DNA of 29,853 bases from JAEUUM01 sp038326165 (GCA_038326165.1 JBBQJT010000046.1:1-29853), one strand, 5' to 3'; shown: positions 7,658 to 16,094, numbered from the stretch's first letter. The notes: a model not told the origin generated them from the sequence alone. A program made the numbers and translations.

Positions 7658-8425
7658 ATGCCCTTAATAGCTAAACTCGGAATTGCTATGACTGATGGTC
7701 CTGATATACCCTTGCAGGTTTATCGTGAAAAGAGGAGTTCAGTGTCAATGTCTTTGCGGGCAAAGGGTGCAATCCTGCGTGTTCCACTCTATTTCTCTAA
7801 GTCCGATATGAATATGCATGTTGAACGTGCAGGTACGTGGGTCAAGGAGCAAATACATTTGAATCCCAAATGGAAAGAGTTAACAGCCCCAACTCCTCTG
7901 CAAGATGGATCTATTTTGATATTGGCTGGTATTACATTTCAAGTCAATATAAAGTATCTCTCCAATGCAGGTAGAAATACTGCAAAACGCGATGCAGGTC
8001 AAATATTTATGACGATTGATAGCAGTATCATCGACAATCCAGTTCCAATGATGGACAAGCTTTTGGGCAATCTAATCGCTAAGTTTTGTATGGAATATCT
8101 GGAGCGCCGAGTAGATTTTTGGAATGACAGAGCATTTCAAACTGAAATAAGCGGAATCAACATGCGCAACAACAAAAGCAAATGGGGGAGTTGCAGCTCC
8201 AATGGCAATCTCAGCTTTTCGTCAAGGCTCCTATTGGCGCCAGTTGAAGTTATTGATTATGTAATAGTTCATGAACTCGCTCACCGCAAGGAGATGAATC
8301 ATTCAAATCGTTTTTGGTCAGTAGTAGCCCAAGTTATGCCTGAATACAAAAAGCATGAAATATGGTTAAAGAAAAACAGTAATTGCTGTCATTTTGACCA
8401 AAGGAGCCAACAGTTGTTGACTTAG
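7658..8425 (+). CDS. YgjP-like (DUF45) M48-type metallopeptidase
   Basis: This 255-residue cytoplasmic protein belongs to the YgjP/DUF45 (PF01863) zinc metallopeptidase family. The catalytic motif is HELAH with H205, E206 and H209, followed by the family pattern NHSNRFW in which H215 is the likely third ligand. The preceding segment NKSKWGSCSS is a family hallmark. The physiological substrate of this family is poorly known. The gene is separated by only two bases from serC, probably by operon packing rather than a shared pathway. An alternative ATG at 7688 would remove ten residues. The C-terminal tail after residue 240 is Cys/His/Gln-containing and not conserved in my memory of the family. 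Confidence 0.85.
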   Translation: MPLIAKLGIAMTDGPDIPLQVYREKRSSVSMSLRAKGAILRVPLYFSKSDMNMHVERAGTWVKEQIHLNPKWKELTAPTPLQDGSILILAGITFQVNIKYLSNAGRNTAKRDAGQIFMTIDSSIIDNPVPMMDKLLGNLIAKFCMEYLERRVDFWNDRAFQTEISGINMRNNKSKWGSCSSNGNLSFSSRLLLAPVEVIDYVIVHELAHRKEMNHSNRFWSVVAQVMPEYKKHEIWLKKNSNCCHFDQRSQQLLT

Positions 8426-8514
8426 CAATATAGTTGTTTGCTAACCAAATTGTAGAAATGCTAAATTGCGATCGTTGTCCTTTTCGCAGGAAATAAATAA
8501 CCCACAAAAAGGAC
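8422..8514. repeat. Two inverted repeats in the gap after the metallopeptidase gene
   Basis: TTAGCAA (8422-8428) pairs with TTGCTAA (8438-8444), overlapping the stop codon. GTCCTTTT (8477-8484) pairs with AAAAGGAC (8507-8514) across a 22-nt loop. Neither is followed by a good U-run, so a terminator role is only possible. Nothing else is seen in the gap between 8426 and 8571. Confidence 0.3.
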
Positions 8515-8571
8515 TATAATGATTGTTGCTATTGGATTCAGGTAATTTCTTTTCGCTATTTCGATAGTTTT

Positions 8572-9099
8572 TTATTTAAAATTGTAAAAAGTGATGTTGG
8601 TACTATCTGATAAATTTGTACCATCGCTAAAAGGAACAAGATAAAAAGTGGTGTTGATACTATCTGGGCTTGGGGTACAATCTATAATCATAAAATAATC
8701 TTCACCAGCATCGTCGCGACAAATTACATCAAGGTAACCAAGTCTGTAGGTATTGGTACCCTTAGTTGCAAAACAATAAGGGCTTGTATTCATTAGCCCT
8801 CCACCATTTAATTTAACAAAAAGGTTAATTTTTGTATATTGGTTGATCGGCGTAACTCCATAAGGCCATCCCATTATCATGGTGTCAAGGCAGGACTTGG
8901 GGTTGGGGATGCCTATAGAAGCTCCTGCCCTAGTAACAAATGTTTTTCCTAATTTAAAATATTCAGGCCTAGTCTCGCAAATACCATTTATACATATTTC
9001 AGGTATTTGGCAACTTTCGCATTCCTTATCTTTGTCGCAAGATTGAATGAATAAGCAAAAAACAGAAATCATTATAAAGGCAAAAAACTTACTTTTCAT
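8572..9099 (-). CDS. Cys-rich lipoprotein of unknown function
   Basis: This 175-residue protein has a lipoprotein signal (MKSKFFAFIMISVFCLFIQS then C21). Immediately after the lipidated Cys is a small cysteine cluster, C27, C30, C36 and C41 (CESCQIPEICINGICE), resembling an EGF-like or knottin stub often found at the front of Bacteroidota surface lipoproteins. The rest appears beta-rich and holds two further Cys-containing strands (SCLDTM and YLDVICRDDAG). I do not recognise the family. It begins four bases after the stop of the T9SS protein gene and is almost certainly co-transcribed with it, suggesting the two act together at the cell surface. Confidence 0.75.
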   Translation of the reverse strand: MKSKFFAFIMISVFCLFIQSCDKDKECESCQIPEICINGICETRPEYFKLGKTFVTRAGASIGIPNPKSCLDTMIMGWPYGVTPINQYTKINLFVKLNGGGLMNTSPYCFATKGTNTYRLGYLDVICRDDAGEDYFMIIDCTPSPDSINTTFYLVPFSDGTNLSDSTNITFYNFK

Positions 9100-9103
9100 G
9101 ATA

Positions 9104-11293
9104 TTAAAATTTTAAAATTGGTTTTGTTACTGTAATGTTGTTAACTGTTATGCCAGCATAATAAAGTCCAGAGGTAAGGACATTATTTTTGACAGCCACT
9201 GGATGGTTTATTGAATAAGCATCCAATTTTATGGATTCTATCAATTGACCCATAGTATTGTAGATATTCAAATTAACCTCACTATCGGCAGGTAGAATTA
9301 AATTTGATAGTTTGATCTCGTTGAAGTCATTGAGTGTGATGGCAACAGATTTTAAACTTTCTTGGAGCAAGTAATTTCTATTTCCTTCTAAGATTCTAAC
9401 AGTAGGCCTTATACATGATGGACCACTCAATAGATCATACTCCCTTGAAAGAGCGATAAAGCCGGCTCCAGGAACTGTAGACAAGCCCTTCCAAGAACCA
9501 AATTCAGAAAGAAATAGACCTAGTTGACCTAGTATGCTGGCTATTGTGTTGGACTGCGATAAGTCAGGCTTATAAGGAATTGCCCAAAATGGATTGGGGG
9601 TCGACAATTGGCCCAAACTGCCTGCAACGTAATTTGCAAATTTGTCAGAACAACATTCACTTTTGCGATCATCTGGTAATTCGCTTTCTACAACACCTAC
9701 AAGATAGTAATCTGAAGCGGTTTTGGCATGTGCACGATAACAACCAAAGCCCTGTGTATGAAGGTAATAACCACTGAACATGTCAATAGCTAAAGGATTA
9801 TTGGGGGTTAAGCTGGTGTTATAATTTCCGGTGATCAATGGGTTTGATGTAACTATTGTCCCTTGATTGCCACTGTTATTTACATAGGGGGTAGTGATTA
9901 ATGAATTTATTACTCCCGTAGCAATAGAAATATCAGCAGGTGTCAATGAAATATTACCATTGGATGCAGCTTGTAGTTTTATATAGGCTTTGGCTACCTC
10001 GTCTGCTAAGTTCACTACATTCACCCAAAATGCGGCATTCCAAGAACTGTTAAATTTTATTGCAGATATTGCAGTTTGGGCATTTATGACAGTAAGAGGT
10101 CCATTTTTCGTTTTTGATGTGATTAACGCGACTTCATTAACCTCAGCACCTGCCCCTCTTGTCCAGGGGCATTTTCTGGCTTCTGCTTTCACAGAAGTAC
10201 GAGCATTATAGTCATAGTGGACCTCTACAGGTCTTGCACATTGACATGATATTGGTAAATTTGTTGGGGAACCAGCGGCGGTTGAGCATCCCAATTGGAA
10301 TCTGAGGGAGCTGGTGAATAAACCATCACTATTGGGATCGCCGGGTAAAGGTAAATTAGACATGGTATAAAACATTCCTCCACTAGGTTCGGACTGATGA
10401 AGTGAAGCATAATGGGCAACCCCTGCCTCTAGTCTGTGAGTATATGTTTTATCTGAACTTCCTTTAACAGTTAAATTTTCAGAAAATGGAGCAATTGCTT
10501 GAGGGCCCCCAGGAATAGTTGAATATGAGCCAGGAGCTACAAAATTTCGTCCCACAGTTGCCACAACACATCCACAACCTTGTGTTCTAAAATTGTAAAG
10601 ACAATCTCCGTCAAGATTTGGCACATACCTGTTTACATTAAGATTTGGTCCAGGGTTATTGAATTTTTGATTGCGATAAGCATAAGCCTGCAAAAAAGAT
10701 AATTTTTCTATGTAGTTGTTAGATAAAGAGTTGATCATATCACAAAATAGCAGATTTGGAGTATTGGCCGAAAACCAATTTGCCAATTTATCGTACAAAT
10801 TACCCGAAACTTCTGCTGGTTCTTTTTGAGGAAAAGTATTGAATTTGCCTAAAACCATGGAGAAATTTGTATCATTTGGGAAGGTTTCAATGCGTAAATC
10901 ATAAACCGCATCCGTTATTAATCCATTGATTACCATAGAATTATTTGAAGACAATACGGACCGAAAATCTGCTTGGCTAGAAAGCTTATAAAAAACTTTA
11001 AAATTGGTAGCAGGAGCGTCTAATACCCAATTAAGGAAAACAGAGGAGTTAGAAACGAATCTGACTGTTGCAGCGCTTTTTAATTGTATAGCTTTTTTAC
11101 TTCGTGATATGGTGCTATCCATGACTTGTCCAACATAAACCAAGTTGGAGTCAGGGAATGATTGTGCTTGCATATAAGGTGAGAAATACATGAAACACAA
11201 AGCAATCAAACAATGTCTAATTGCAGAGGTGCAGAGGTGCTTTGCACATTTGGAGGATTTTAATGATTTAGACCAATGTACCACCATGCTCAA
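9104..11293 (-). CDS. Secreted T9SS-sorted protein with FnIII-like domain
   Basis: This 729-residue exported protein has an N-terminal hydrophobic signal (HCLIALCFMYFSPYMQAQ, cut near residue 44). The signal is preceded by an unusually long basic stretch, so the true start may be a later codon. Residues about 65-145 look like a fibronectin type III fold (SSVFLNWVLDAPATNFKVFY, then YDLRIETFPND). The large middle region has several Cys pairs (CGCVVATVG, CQCARP, ECCSD) and no family I recognise. The last ~75 residues (VNLNIYNTMGQLIES, then LTSGLYYAGI, ending KPILKF) are a type A T9SS sorting domain, so it should be displayed or released at the surface. It is followed by the lipoprotein gene. Confidence 0.85.
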   Translation of the reverse strand: MSMVVHWSKSLKSSKCAKHLCTSAIRHCLIALCFMYFSPYMQAQSFPDSNLVYVGQVMDSTISRSKKAIQLKSAATVRFVSNSSVFLNWVLDAPATNFKVFYKLSSQADFRSVLSSNNSMVINGLITDAVYDLRIETFPNDTNFSMVLGKFNTFPQKEPAEVSGNLYDKLANWFSANTPNLLFCDMINSLSNNYIEKLSFLQAYAYRNQKFNNPGPNLNVNRYVPNLDGDCLYNFRTQGCGCVVATVGRNFVAPGSYSTIPGGPQAIAPFSENLTVKGSSDKTYTHRLEAGVAHYASLHQSEPSGGMFYTMSNLPLPGDPNSDGLFTSSLRFQLGCSTAAGSPTNLPISCQCARPVEVHYDYNARTSVKAEARKCPWTRGAGAEVNEVALITSKTKNGPLTVINAQTAISAIKFNSSWNAAFWVNVVNLADEVAKAYIKLQAASNGNISLTPADISIATGVINSLITTPYVNNSGNQGTIVTSNPLITGNYNTSLTPNNPLAIDMFSGYYLHTQGFGCYRAHAKTASDYYLVGVVESELPDDRKSECCSDKFANYVAGSLGQLSTPNPFWAIPYKPDLSQSNTIASILGQLGLFLSEFGSWKGLSTVPGAGFIALSREYDLLSGPSCIRPTVRILEGNRNYLLQESLKSVAITLNDFNEIKLSNLILPADSEVNLNIYNTMGQLIESIKLDAYSINHPVAVKNNVLTSGLYYAGITVNNITVTKPILKF

Positions 11294-11363
11294 TGAATTG
11301 CAAGTATTTTGTGATATATTTTTTTATGATATTACTAAAATTGAATTATCAATAATAAATGAT

Positions 11364-11388
11364 TAAAATATTTGATATAAATATTTTA
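11364..11388. repeat. AT-only hairpin in the gap between pirin and T9SS genes
   Basis: TAAAATATTT (11364-11373) pairs perfectly with AAATATTTTA (11379-11388) over a 5-nt loop GATAT. The 220-bp gap 11294-11513 is otherwise very AT-rich, and I see no gene in it. The hairpin could help end pirin transcription, or it may be chance in AT-rich DNA. Confidence 0.35.
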
Positions 11389-11513
11389 TTTATTTAGAAT
11401 TAAACTCATTTCCATGTATGATAAAACACAATATCGCAGAATCTTATTTAAATGAAATGGAGTTTAAGATATTTGCTGTAAATACCAATAAAATACCGAC
11501 TAAAGCTTAAAGC

Positions 11514-12236
11514 CTACACAGTTTGCATTGGGACATCCATGATTAGGATTTCTGCTTCAGCACTTTTGGATGTAATAGTCAATTTATCAATATCCCATAT
11601 TCCAAACCCATCTCTACGGTCAAGGTCTTGTCCATTGATGTTCCATTTGCCGTTGATGACAAATGCGTAAACTCCGTTGCCTGATTTTTTTATGCTGTAT
11701 TCTGCTGTAGTGTTTTCATCAAATTTGCCAAGATAAAACCATGCGTCTTGATATACCCAAACACCTGCATCATCTGCATTTGGAGAAAGGATTTGCTCCA
11801 ATTTATTGTGTCGATTACCAGGGCTTAAGCTGATTTGATCATATCTTGGGGTAACTCCTTTTTTGTTGGGGAACATCCATATTTGAAGCAACTTAATAGG
11901 CTCATCTTCGCTATTGTTGAACTCGCTGTGTTGTATTCCTGTTCCTGCTGACATCATTTGTATGTCACCTGACTGGATTACAGCAGCATTGCCCATACTG
12001 TCCTTGTGCGCCAAAGCACCTTCTAAGGGAATCGTGATGATTTCCATATTGTCATGAGGATGTGTGCCAAAGCCAGATCCACCAGCAATATGATCGTCAT
12101 TCAAGACTCTCAATACCCCAAAATGCATGCGTTCAGGATTGTAATAATTGGCAAAACTAAAGCTATGTCGAGCATCCAACCAACCATGATTGGCTTGGCC
12201 GCGGGTTTCAGCTTTGTGCAATACAGTATTTTTCAT
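11514..12236 (-). CDS. Pirin-family protein (cupin dioxygenase-like domain)
   Basis: This 240-residue two-cupin protein of the pirin family (PF02678/PF05726) has relatives that include quercetin 2,3-dioxygenases. All four metal ligands are present: H59 and H61 (THPHDN), H103 and E105 (IQHSEFN). Other hallmarks are HSFSFANYYNPERMHFG and the C-terminal GVYAFVINGKWNINGQ. It is complete as a pirin domain from the ATG at 12236. However, the same frame continues upstream through an in-frame TGA at 12270-12272 into a leader starting at 12392, and the promoter lies before that leader. Either the domain is made from an internal start after a long leader, or the gene is damaged. Function in the cell is uncertain. 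Confidence 0.88.
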   Translation of the reverse strand: MKNTVLHKAETRGQANHGWLDARHSFSFANYYNPERMHFGVLRVLNDDHIAGGSGFGTHPHDNMEIITIPLEGALAHKDSMGNAAVIQSGDIQMMSAGTGIQHSEFNNSEDEPIKLLQIWMFPNKKGVTPRYDQISLSPGNRHNKLEQILSPNADDAGVWVYQDAWFYLGKFDENTTAEYSIKKSGNGVYAFVINGKWNINGQDLDRRDGFGIWDIDKLTITSKSAEAEILIMDVPMQTV

Positions 12237-12269
12237 GAGTTTAGAGTTGGTATTTGGTATATGATTGAA

Positions 12270-12392
12270 TCATATTATTTCTAATGCTTTAATTTCGTCA
12301 ATATTGTTGGCAACAAGTCCACCCAATGCAGATGAAGCTGCAAAAATTCCAGTACCCAATAAGCCTTTTCGCAAAAATTCCTTCCTTTCCAT
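12270..12392 (-). pseudogene. Tat-like leader of the pirin gene, cut off by an in-frame TGA
   Basis: This 40-codon ORF reads MERKEFLRKGLLGTGIFAAS, continues with a hydrophobic SALGG stretch, and ends IDEIKALEII before TGA at 12270-12272. RKEFLRKG plus a hydrophobic run resembles a twin-arginine signal with Arg-Lys in place of Arg-Arg. The next codons in the same frame read FNHIPNTNSKL and run straight into the pirin ATG at 12236 with no further stop or shift. From memory, Bacteroidota exported pirin homologues carry this type of leader, with a Gly before FNHIPN. A single GGA to TGA change would therefore explain the break. The remnant lies directly behind the promoter. Confidence 0.75.
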
Positions 12393-12430
12393 TTTCGAAT
12401 GATTTAAGAATTTTAGTATTTTATGACTTT

Positions 12431-12463
12431 CAAAGTTAGTTTCGAAAACATGATTTTGTCAAA
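12431..12463 (-). promoter_or_regulatory. Putative promoter of the pirin gene
   Basis: On the minus strand TTTG (12460-12463) and TAACTTTG (12431-12438) are 21 bp apart, a full match to the Bacteroidota -33/-7 arrangement. Transcription would start about 30 bp before the ATG at 12392. This supports 12392, not 12236, as the ancestral start. Confidence 0.55.
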
Positions 12464-12544
12464 AAACTAAATAAAATATTCAAGCTTTTGTTTAAAAACG
12501 ACCATCCAAAATGGTTTGCTCTTTATTCACAATCAATTCTGACG

Positions 12545-12552
12545 TACCTTTG
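12545..12552 (+). promoter_or_regulatory. Putative -7 promoter element for mnmG
   Basis: TACCTTTG matches TAnnTTTG 20 bp upstream of the mnmG ATG. A TTTG at 12515-12518 is 26 bp away, longer than usual, so the -33 is uncertain. Confidence 0.4.
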
Positions 12553-12572
12553 CGTCTCTTTTTCAATAGATT

Positions 12573-14438
12573 ATGTTCAACAATTACGATATAATAGTGG
12601 TCGGTGCAGGTCATGCAGGTTGTGAAGCCGCCGTGGCAGCAGCCAACATGGGTTCCAAAGTGATGCTTGTGACCATGAATATGCAAACAATTGCCCAGAT
12701 GTCATGCAACCCTGCAATGGGTGGTGTTGCCAAAGGTCAAATAGTTAGAGAGGTAGATGCAATGGGTGGTTACAGTGGGATTGTCACCGATCATACCATG
12801 CTTCAATTCAGGATGTTGAACCTCTCAAAAGGTCCTGCTATGTGGAGCCCACGCGCTCAAAGTGACCGAATGCTTTTTGCTCAAAAATGGAGGATCATGT
12901 TGGAATCGCATCCCAATATTGATTTTTGGCAGGATACCGTACAAAGTCTGTTGGTTAAAGATGGACGTGTACAAGGTGTGAGAACAGCAATGGGTATGGA
13001 CATTGAGTCCAAAGCGGTTGTATTGACGAATGGTACTTTTCTGAATGGCATTATCCATATTGGCGAAAAACAATTTGGTGGCGGTCGTGCAGGTGAAAAA
13101 GCTTCAACTGGTATCACCGAACAATTGGTGGAATTGGGTTTCGAGGCTGGCCGAATGAAAACGGGCACTCCTCCGCGTATTGACGGTCGTTCGCTGAATT
13201 ATGATCTTTTGGAAGTGCAAGATGGTGATGCAGAAATTTCAAGATTTTCTTTTACCGAAACTCCTTTACCCAATCGGCAATTACCATGTCATATTGCTTA
13301 TACCAATGATGCTGTGCATGAAATGCTCAGAACTGGTTTCGATCAAAGCCCAATGTTTAATGGTAGAATTCAAGGACGTGGGCCACGTTATTGTCCATCT
13401 ATAGAAGATAAAATAGACCGTTTTGCTGATAAGGAAAGACACCAGCTATTCATCGAACCAGAAGGTTGGGAAACTTGCGAAATATACATCAACGGATTTT
13501 CTTCTTCGCTTCCTGAGAACATACAGTTCAAGGCCATGCGATTGATTCCAGGTTTTGAGAATGTCAAAATGTTCCGTCCGGGTTACGCCATTGAATATGA
13601 TTATTTTCCTCCTACGCAACTCGAAATGAGTTTGGAGACCCGACTGGTCAAAGGCTTGTACTTTGCAGGTCAAATAAATGGTACTACTGGATATGAAGAA
13701 GCGGCTTGCCAAGGCTATATGGCAGGACTTAACGCCCATCTCTGTATCAATGAAATGGATCCGTTTATTGTAAATAGAAGTGAAGGATATATCGGTGTCC
13801 TGATAGACGATCTGGTCAACAAAGGTACTGATGAACCTTACCGGATGTTTACAAGTAGGGCAGAATTCAGATTGTTGTTGAGACAAGATAATGCTGACTT
13901 GCGCTTAACCCAAAGGGTAGCTGATCTTGGCATGAAAAATCTGGATGACAGGTTGGAGAGAATTGCCAACAAAGTGTCAGCAGTTGATGAAATTGTTAAG
14001 CATTTCAAGACAAACAGCGTATCACCCGATATCATCAATCCATTTTTAGCCTCTATGGATTCAGCTATAATTGATCAAAAGTTCAAATTGTTCCAAATAT
14101 TAAGTCGGCCACATATTGGCTTATCAAATTTGACTGATTTGCTACCAGACCTCAAAGAGTTTATGTCAAAGTACGACAAGGAAATCTGTCAATTGGCTGA
14201 AACTGACATGAAATATGAAGGCTATATCCAAAAGGAAAAGGACATGGTTGAAAAAATGACACGACTAGAAAATGTCCGTTTGACAGACAGCTTTGACTAT
14301 CAATCAATAAGTGCTTTGAGCAGTGAAGCAAGGGAGAAATTAGCAAAAATCAAACCAAGAACCATTGGACAAGCCAGCAGAATAAGTGGTGTCAGTCCAT
14401 CTGATGTGAGTGTTCTGCTGGTTTACTCAGGTAGATAA
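12573..14438 (+). CDS. mnmG: tRNA uridine-5-carboxymethylaminomethyl modification enzyme MnmG
   Basis: MnmG (GidA) works with MnmE to add the carboxymethylaminomethyl group to the wobble uridine of certain tRNAs, using FAD, NADH and folate. The 621-residue length fits. The FAD-binding Rossmann motif is at the N-terminus (DIIVVGAGHAGCEAA). Family blocks follow: SCNPAMGGVAKGQIVREVDA, MKTGTPPRIDG, GRGPRYCPSIEDKI, GYAIEYDYFPPTQL, GLYFAGQINGTTGYEEAA and TSRAEFRLLLRQDNADLRL. The C-terminal domain ends with the conserved KIKPRTIGQASRISGVSPSD, which contacts MnmE or tRNA. It is followed 9 bp later by the mscS-type gene. Confidence 0.97.
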   Translation: MFNNYDIIVVGAGHAGCEAAVAAANMGSKVMLVTMNMQTIAQMSCNPAMGGVAKGQIVREVDAMGGYSGIVTDHTMLQFRMLNLSKGPAMWSPRAQSDRMLFAQKWRIMLESHPNIDFWQDTVQSLLVKDGRVQGVRTAMGMDIESKAVVLTNGTFLNGIIHIGEKQFGGGRAGEKASTGITEQLVELGFEAGRMKTGTPPRIDGRSLNYDLLEVQDGDAEISRFSFTETPLPNRQLPCHIAYTNDAVHEMLRTGFDQSPMFNGRIQGRGPRYCPSIEDKIDRFADKERHQLFIEPEGWETCEIYINGFSSSLPENIQFKAMRLIPGFENVKMFRPGYAIEYDYFPPTQLEMSLETRLVKGLYFAGQINGTTGYEEAACQGYMAGLNAHLCINEMDPFIVNRSEGYIGVLIDDLVNKGTDEPYRMFTSRAEFRLLLRQDNADLRLTQRVADLGMKNLDDRLERIANKVSAVDEIVKHFKTNSVSPDIINPFLASMDSAIIDQKFKLFQILSRPHIGLSNLTDLLPDLKEFMSKYDKEICQLAETDMKYEGYIQKEKDMVEKMTRLENVRLTDSFDYQSISALSSEAREKLAKIKPRTIGQASRISGVSPSDVSVLLVYSGR

Positions 14439-14447
14439 ACGAGCATA

Positions 14448-15233
14448 ATGGATAAAGTTTTAAATCACTATTTAGAGGGATTGATTACATGGATGCCCAA
14501 ATTGGCAATGGCAATAGTCACATTATTGATTGGCCTTTGGTTGATCAACAGAGCTACAAAATTGATAAGTCATGTTTTATTGCGCAGAGATGTAGATCCA
14601 ACGGTTGTTCCGTTTTTAAGATCTTTAGTTGATGTAATTTTTAAGGTAATTTTATTGATCAGCGTGGCAGGAATGTTTGGCATCCAAACTACCTCATTTG
14701 TTGCAATCATTGGAGCAGCTGGATTGGCAGTGGGTTTGGCATTGCAAGGAAGTTTGGGGCATTTCGCCAGTGGAGTCATGCTCTTGGTTTTTAAGCCATA
14801 CAAATACGGAGACGAAGTCACCATTGGTGGAAATCATGGAATTGTTGATGAGGTTCAAGTATTCAATACAGTTTTGTCAACTCCCGAAGGACGAAAAATA
14901 ATCATCCCCAATGGCTTAGTAACTTCAGGCCCCATCATCAATCACAGTGCCAAAGGCAAGTTGAGAGTTATGATCCCCATGTTGTTGGCTCCCGATACGG
15001 ACCTGTCGGATACCACACAATGGATTAAAGAAGTTTTGGATGCTGATTCTGGTATATTAAAGGACCATGAGGTTGAAATAGCAATCATCGATGCTGAGGA
15101 ATCCTTCCTAAAAATTGAAGTTAGATTTTGGTGCGTGCAGCAAGACTTTGTTCCTATCAAAGGTCGCAACACCGAAAATATCGTTCAGGCACTAAGAAAG
15201 AATGGTGTGAAATTCGGAAAGAAGGAAGTTTAG
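14448..15233 (+). CDS. MscS-family mechanosensitive channel
   Basis: This 261-residue small-conductance-type channel protein opens under membrane tension to release solutes. It has an N-terminal region with three membrane helices. The pore helix TM3 is recognisable by the Gly/Ala pattern GAAGLAVGLALQGSLGHFAS, followed by VFKPYKYGDEVTIGG, the start of the beta domain that follows the pore. The segment TPEGRKIIIPNGLV is the conserved end of the beta domain. The remaining ~80 residues form the alpha/beta vestibule. The length is close to that of E. coli MscS. It lies 9 bp after mnmG and is likely co-transcribed, though there is no clear functional link. Confidence 0.93.
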   Translation: MDKVLNHYLEGLITWMPKLAMAIVTLLIGLWLINRATKLISHVLLRRDVDPTVVPFLRSLVDVIFKVILLISVAGMFGIQTTSFVAIIGAAGLAVGLALQGSLGHFASGVMLLVFKPYKYGDEVTIGGNHGIVDEVQVFNTVLSTPEGRKIIIPNGLVTSGPIINHSAKGKLRVMIPMLLAPDTDLSDTTQWIKEVLDADSGILKDHEVEIAIIDAEESFLKIEVRFWCVQQDFVPIKGRNTENIVQALRKNGVKFGKKEV

Positions 15234-15274
15234 ACACCAAAGCTGACGTATTTTTCTTAAACCTTTTCTTAATT

Positions 15275-15284
15275 AAAGCGCTTT
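15275..15284. repeat. Perfect 10-bp palindrome AAAGCGCTTT
   Basis: This palindrome lies in the 147-bp gap between the channel gene and the pseudouridine synthase gene. AAACC (15259-15263) and GGTTT (15286-15290) flank it as a second inverted pair. It could be a protein-binding site or the end of the upstream transcript. Confidence 0.3.
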
Positions 15285-15299
15285 CGGTTTGTAAAACTA

Positions 15300-15343
15300 A
15301 AGTGATTTTATGCTAGCCATACTCACTTGTTATTTATTATTTT
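15300..15343 (+). terminator. Possible terminator of the mnmG-mscS operon
   Basis: AAGTGA (15300-15305) pairs with TCACTT (15323-15328), and TATG pairs with CATA inside it, around a CTAGC loop. The stem is interrupted by a small asymmetric internal loop. The following GTTATTTATTATTTT is U-rich but not a pure run. Confidence 0.4.
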
Positions 15344-15380
15344 CAACAAAGTCCTATCCTTTAGCGAACTTTGACCCAGA

Positions 15381-16094
15381 ATGAAAGAAATCCAGCAATC
15401 CAAAATATCAGACCTGATCTTAGTCAACAATCACCAATTTGTAGTTTGTAATAAACCGACAGGGATGGGTGCTCAAGATGACAAAACAGGTGATCGATCC
15501 CTGTTCTCTCTGGTTCAACAGTTTACCAAGGGGACATTATTCCCAGTACATCGCATTGATCGTCCAGCCTCTGGGCTTATTTTGTTGGCCAAGAAGAAAC
15601 CTGCAGTTCAGATTCTTTCTGACGGACTTCAGGATGGTAGCATCAATAAAATATATATTGCCGCAACACGCAGCCGTCCAGAATCAGATTCCGGCCAGTT
15701 GATTCATTACTTATTTCATGATACAGCTAAGAATAAATCCTTTGTTTCAACGGCTGACAAAAAAGGAGCAAAGGAAGCAAAGCTGAAGTACGAAATCATT
15801 GGCAAATCGGATAAGTATCACTTTTGGGCCATAAGTTTGCAAACGGGCAGACACCATCAGATCCGCGCCCAACTTGCTGCAATCAAGTGTCCTATTAAAG
15901 GGGACGTGAAATATGGCGATAAGCGGAGCAATGAGGATCGAGGTATCCACCTTCATGCATGGAGGCTTGAAATGAATGACAAAATGCCTCATGGTCCAGC
16001 AAATTATGAAGCGCCTTTTCCCAATGAATCATTGTGGAACTTGTTCAACAACGAAATATTACAACAATGGCAGAACAGCAAAGAACAGAAATAG
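15381..16094 (+). CDS. RluA-family pseudouridine synthase
   Basis: This 237-residue enzyme converts uridine to pseudouridine in RNA. The catalytic motif is VHRIDRPASGLILLAKK, in which the Asp of HRID is the nucleophile. The conserved TGRHHQIRAQLAAIKCPIKGD and the C-terminal HLHAWRLEM are also present. There is no S4 RNA-binding domain at the N-terminus, so it is the short RluA/RluC-like form, close to the single-domain versions common in Bacteroidota. The target, whether rRNA or tRNA, cannot be told. The thiL start lies inside its last codons with a 28-nt overlap, so the two are translated from one message. Confidence 0.92.
   Translation: MKEIQQSKISDLILVNNHQFVVCNKPTGMGAQDDKTGDRSLFSLVQQFTKGTLFPVHRIDRPASGLILLAKKKPAVQILSDGLQDGSINKIYIAATRSRPESDSGQLIHYLFHDTAKNKSFVSTADKKGAKEAKLKYEIIGKSDKYHFWAISLQTGRHHQIRAQLAAIKCPIKGDVKYGDKRSNEDRGIHLHAWRLEMNDKMPHGPANYEAPFPNESLWNLFNNEILQQWQNSKEQK

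Noticed and set aside
12270..12272. TGA as a recoded sense codon in this genome
   Set aside because: TGA ends at least three normal genes here (stops at 18459, 17707 and 17462, all in ATGA overlaps), so general reassignment is not supported.
12492..12686. His/Cys-rich minus-strand frame opposite the start of mnmG
   Set aside because: It is antisense to the conserved FAD-binding region of MnmG. The His runs come from the complement of GTG/ATG-rich codons, and there is no promoter or start context.
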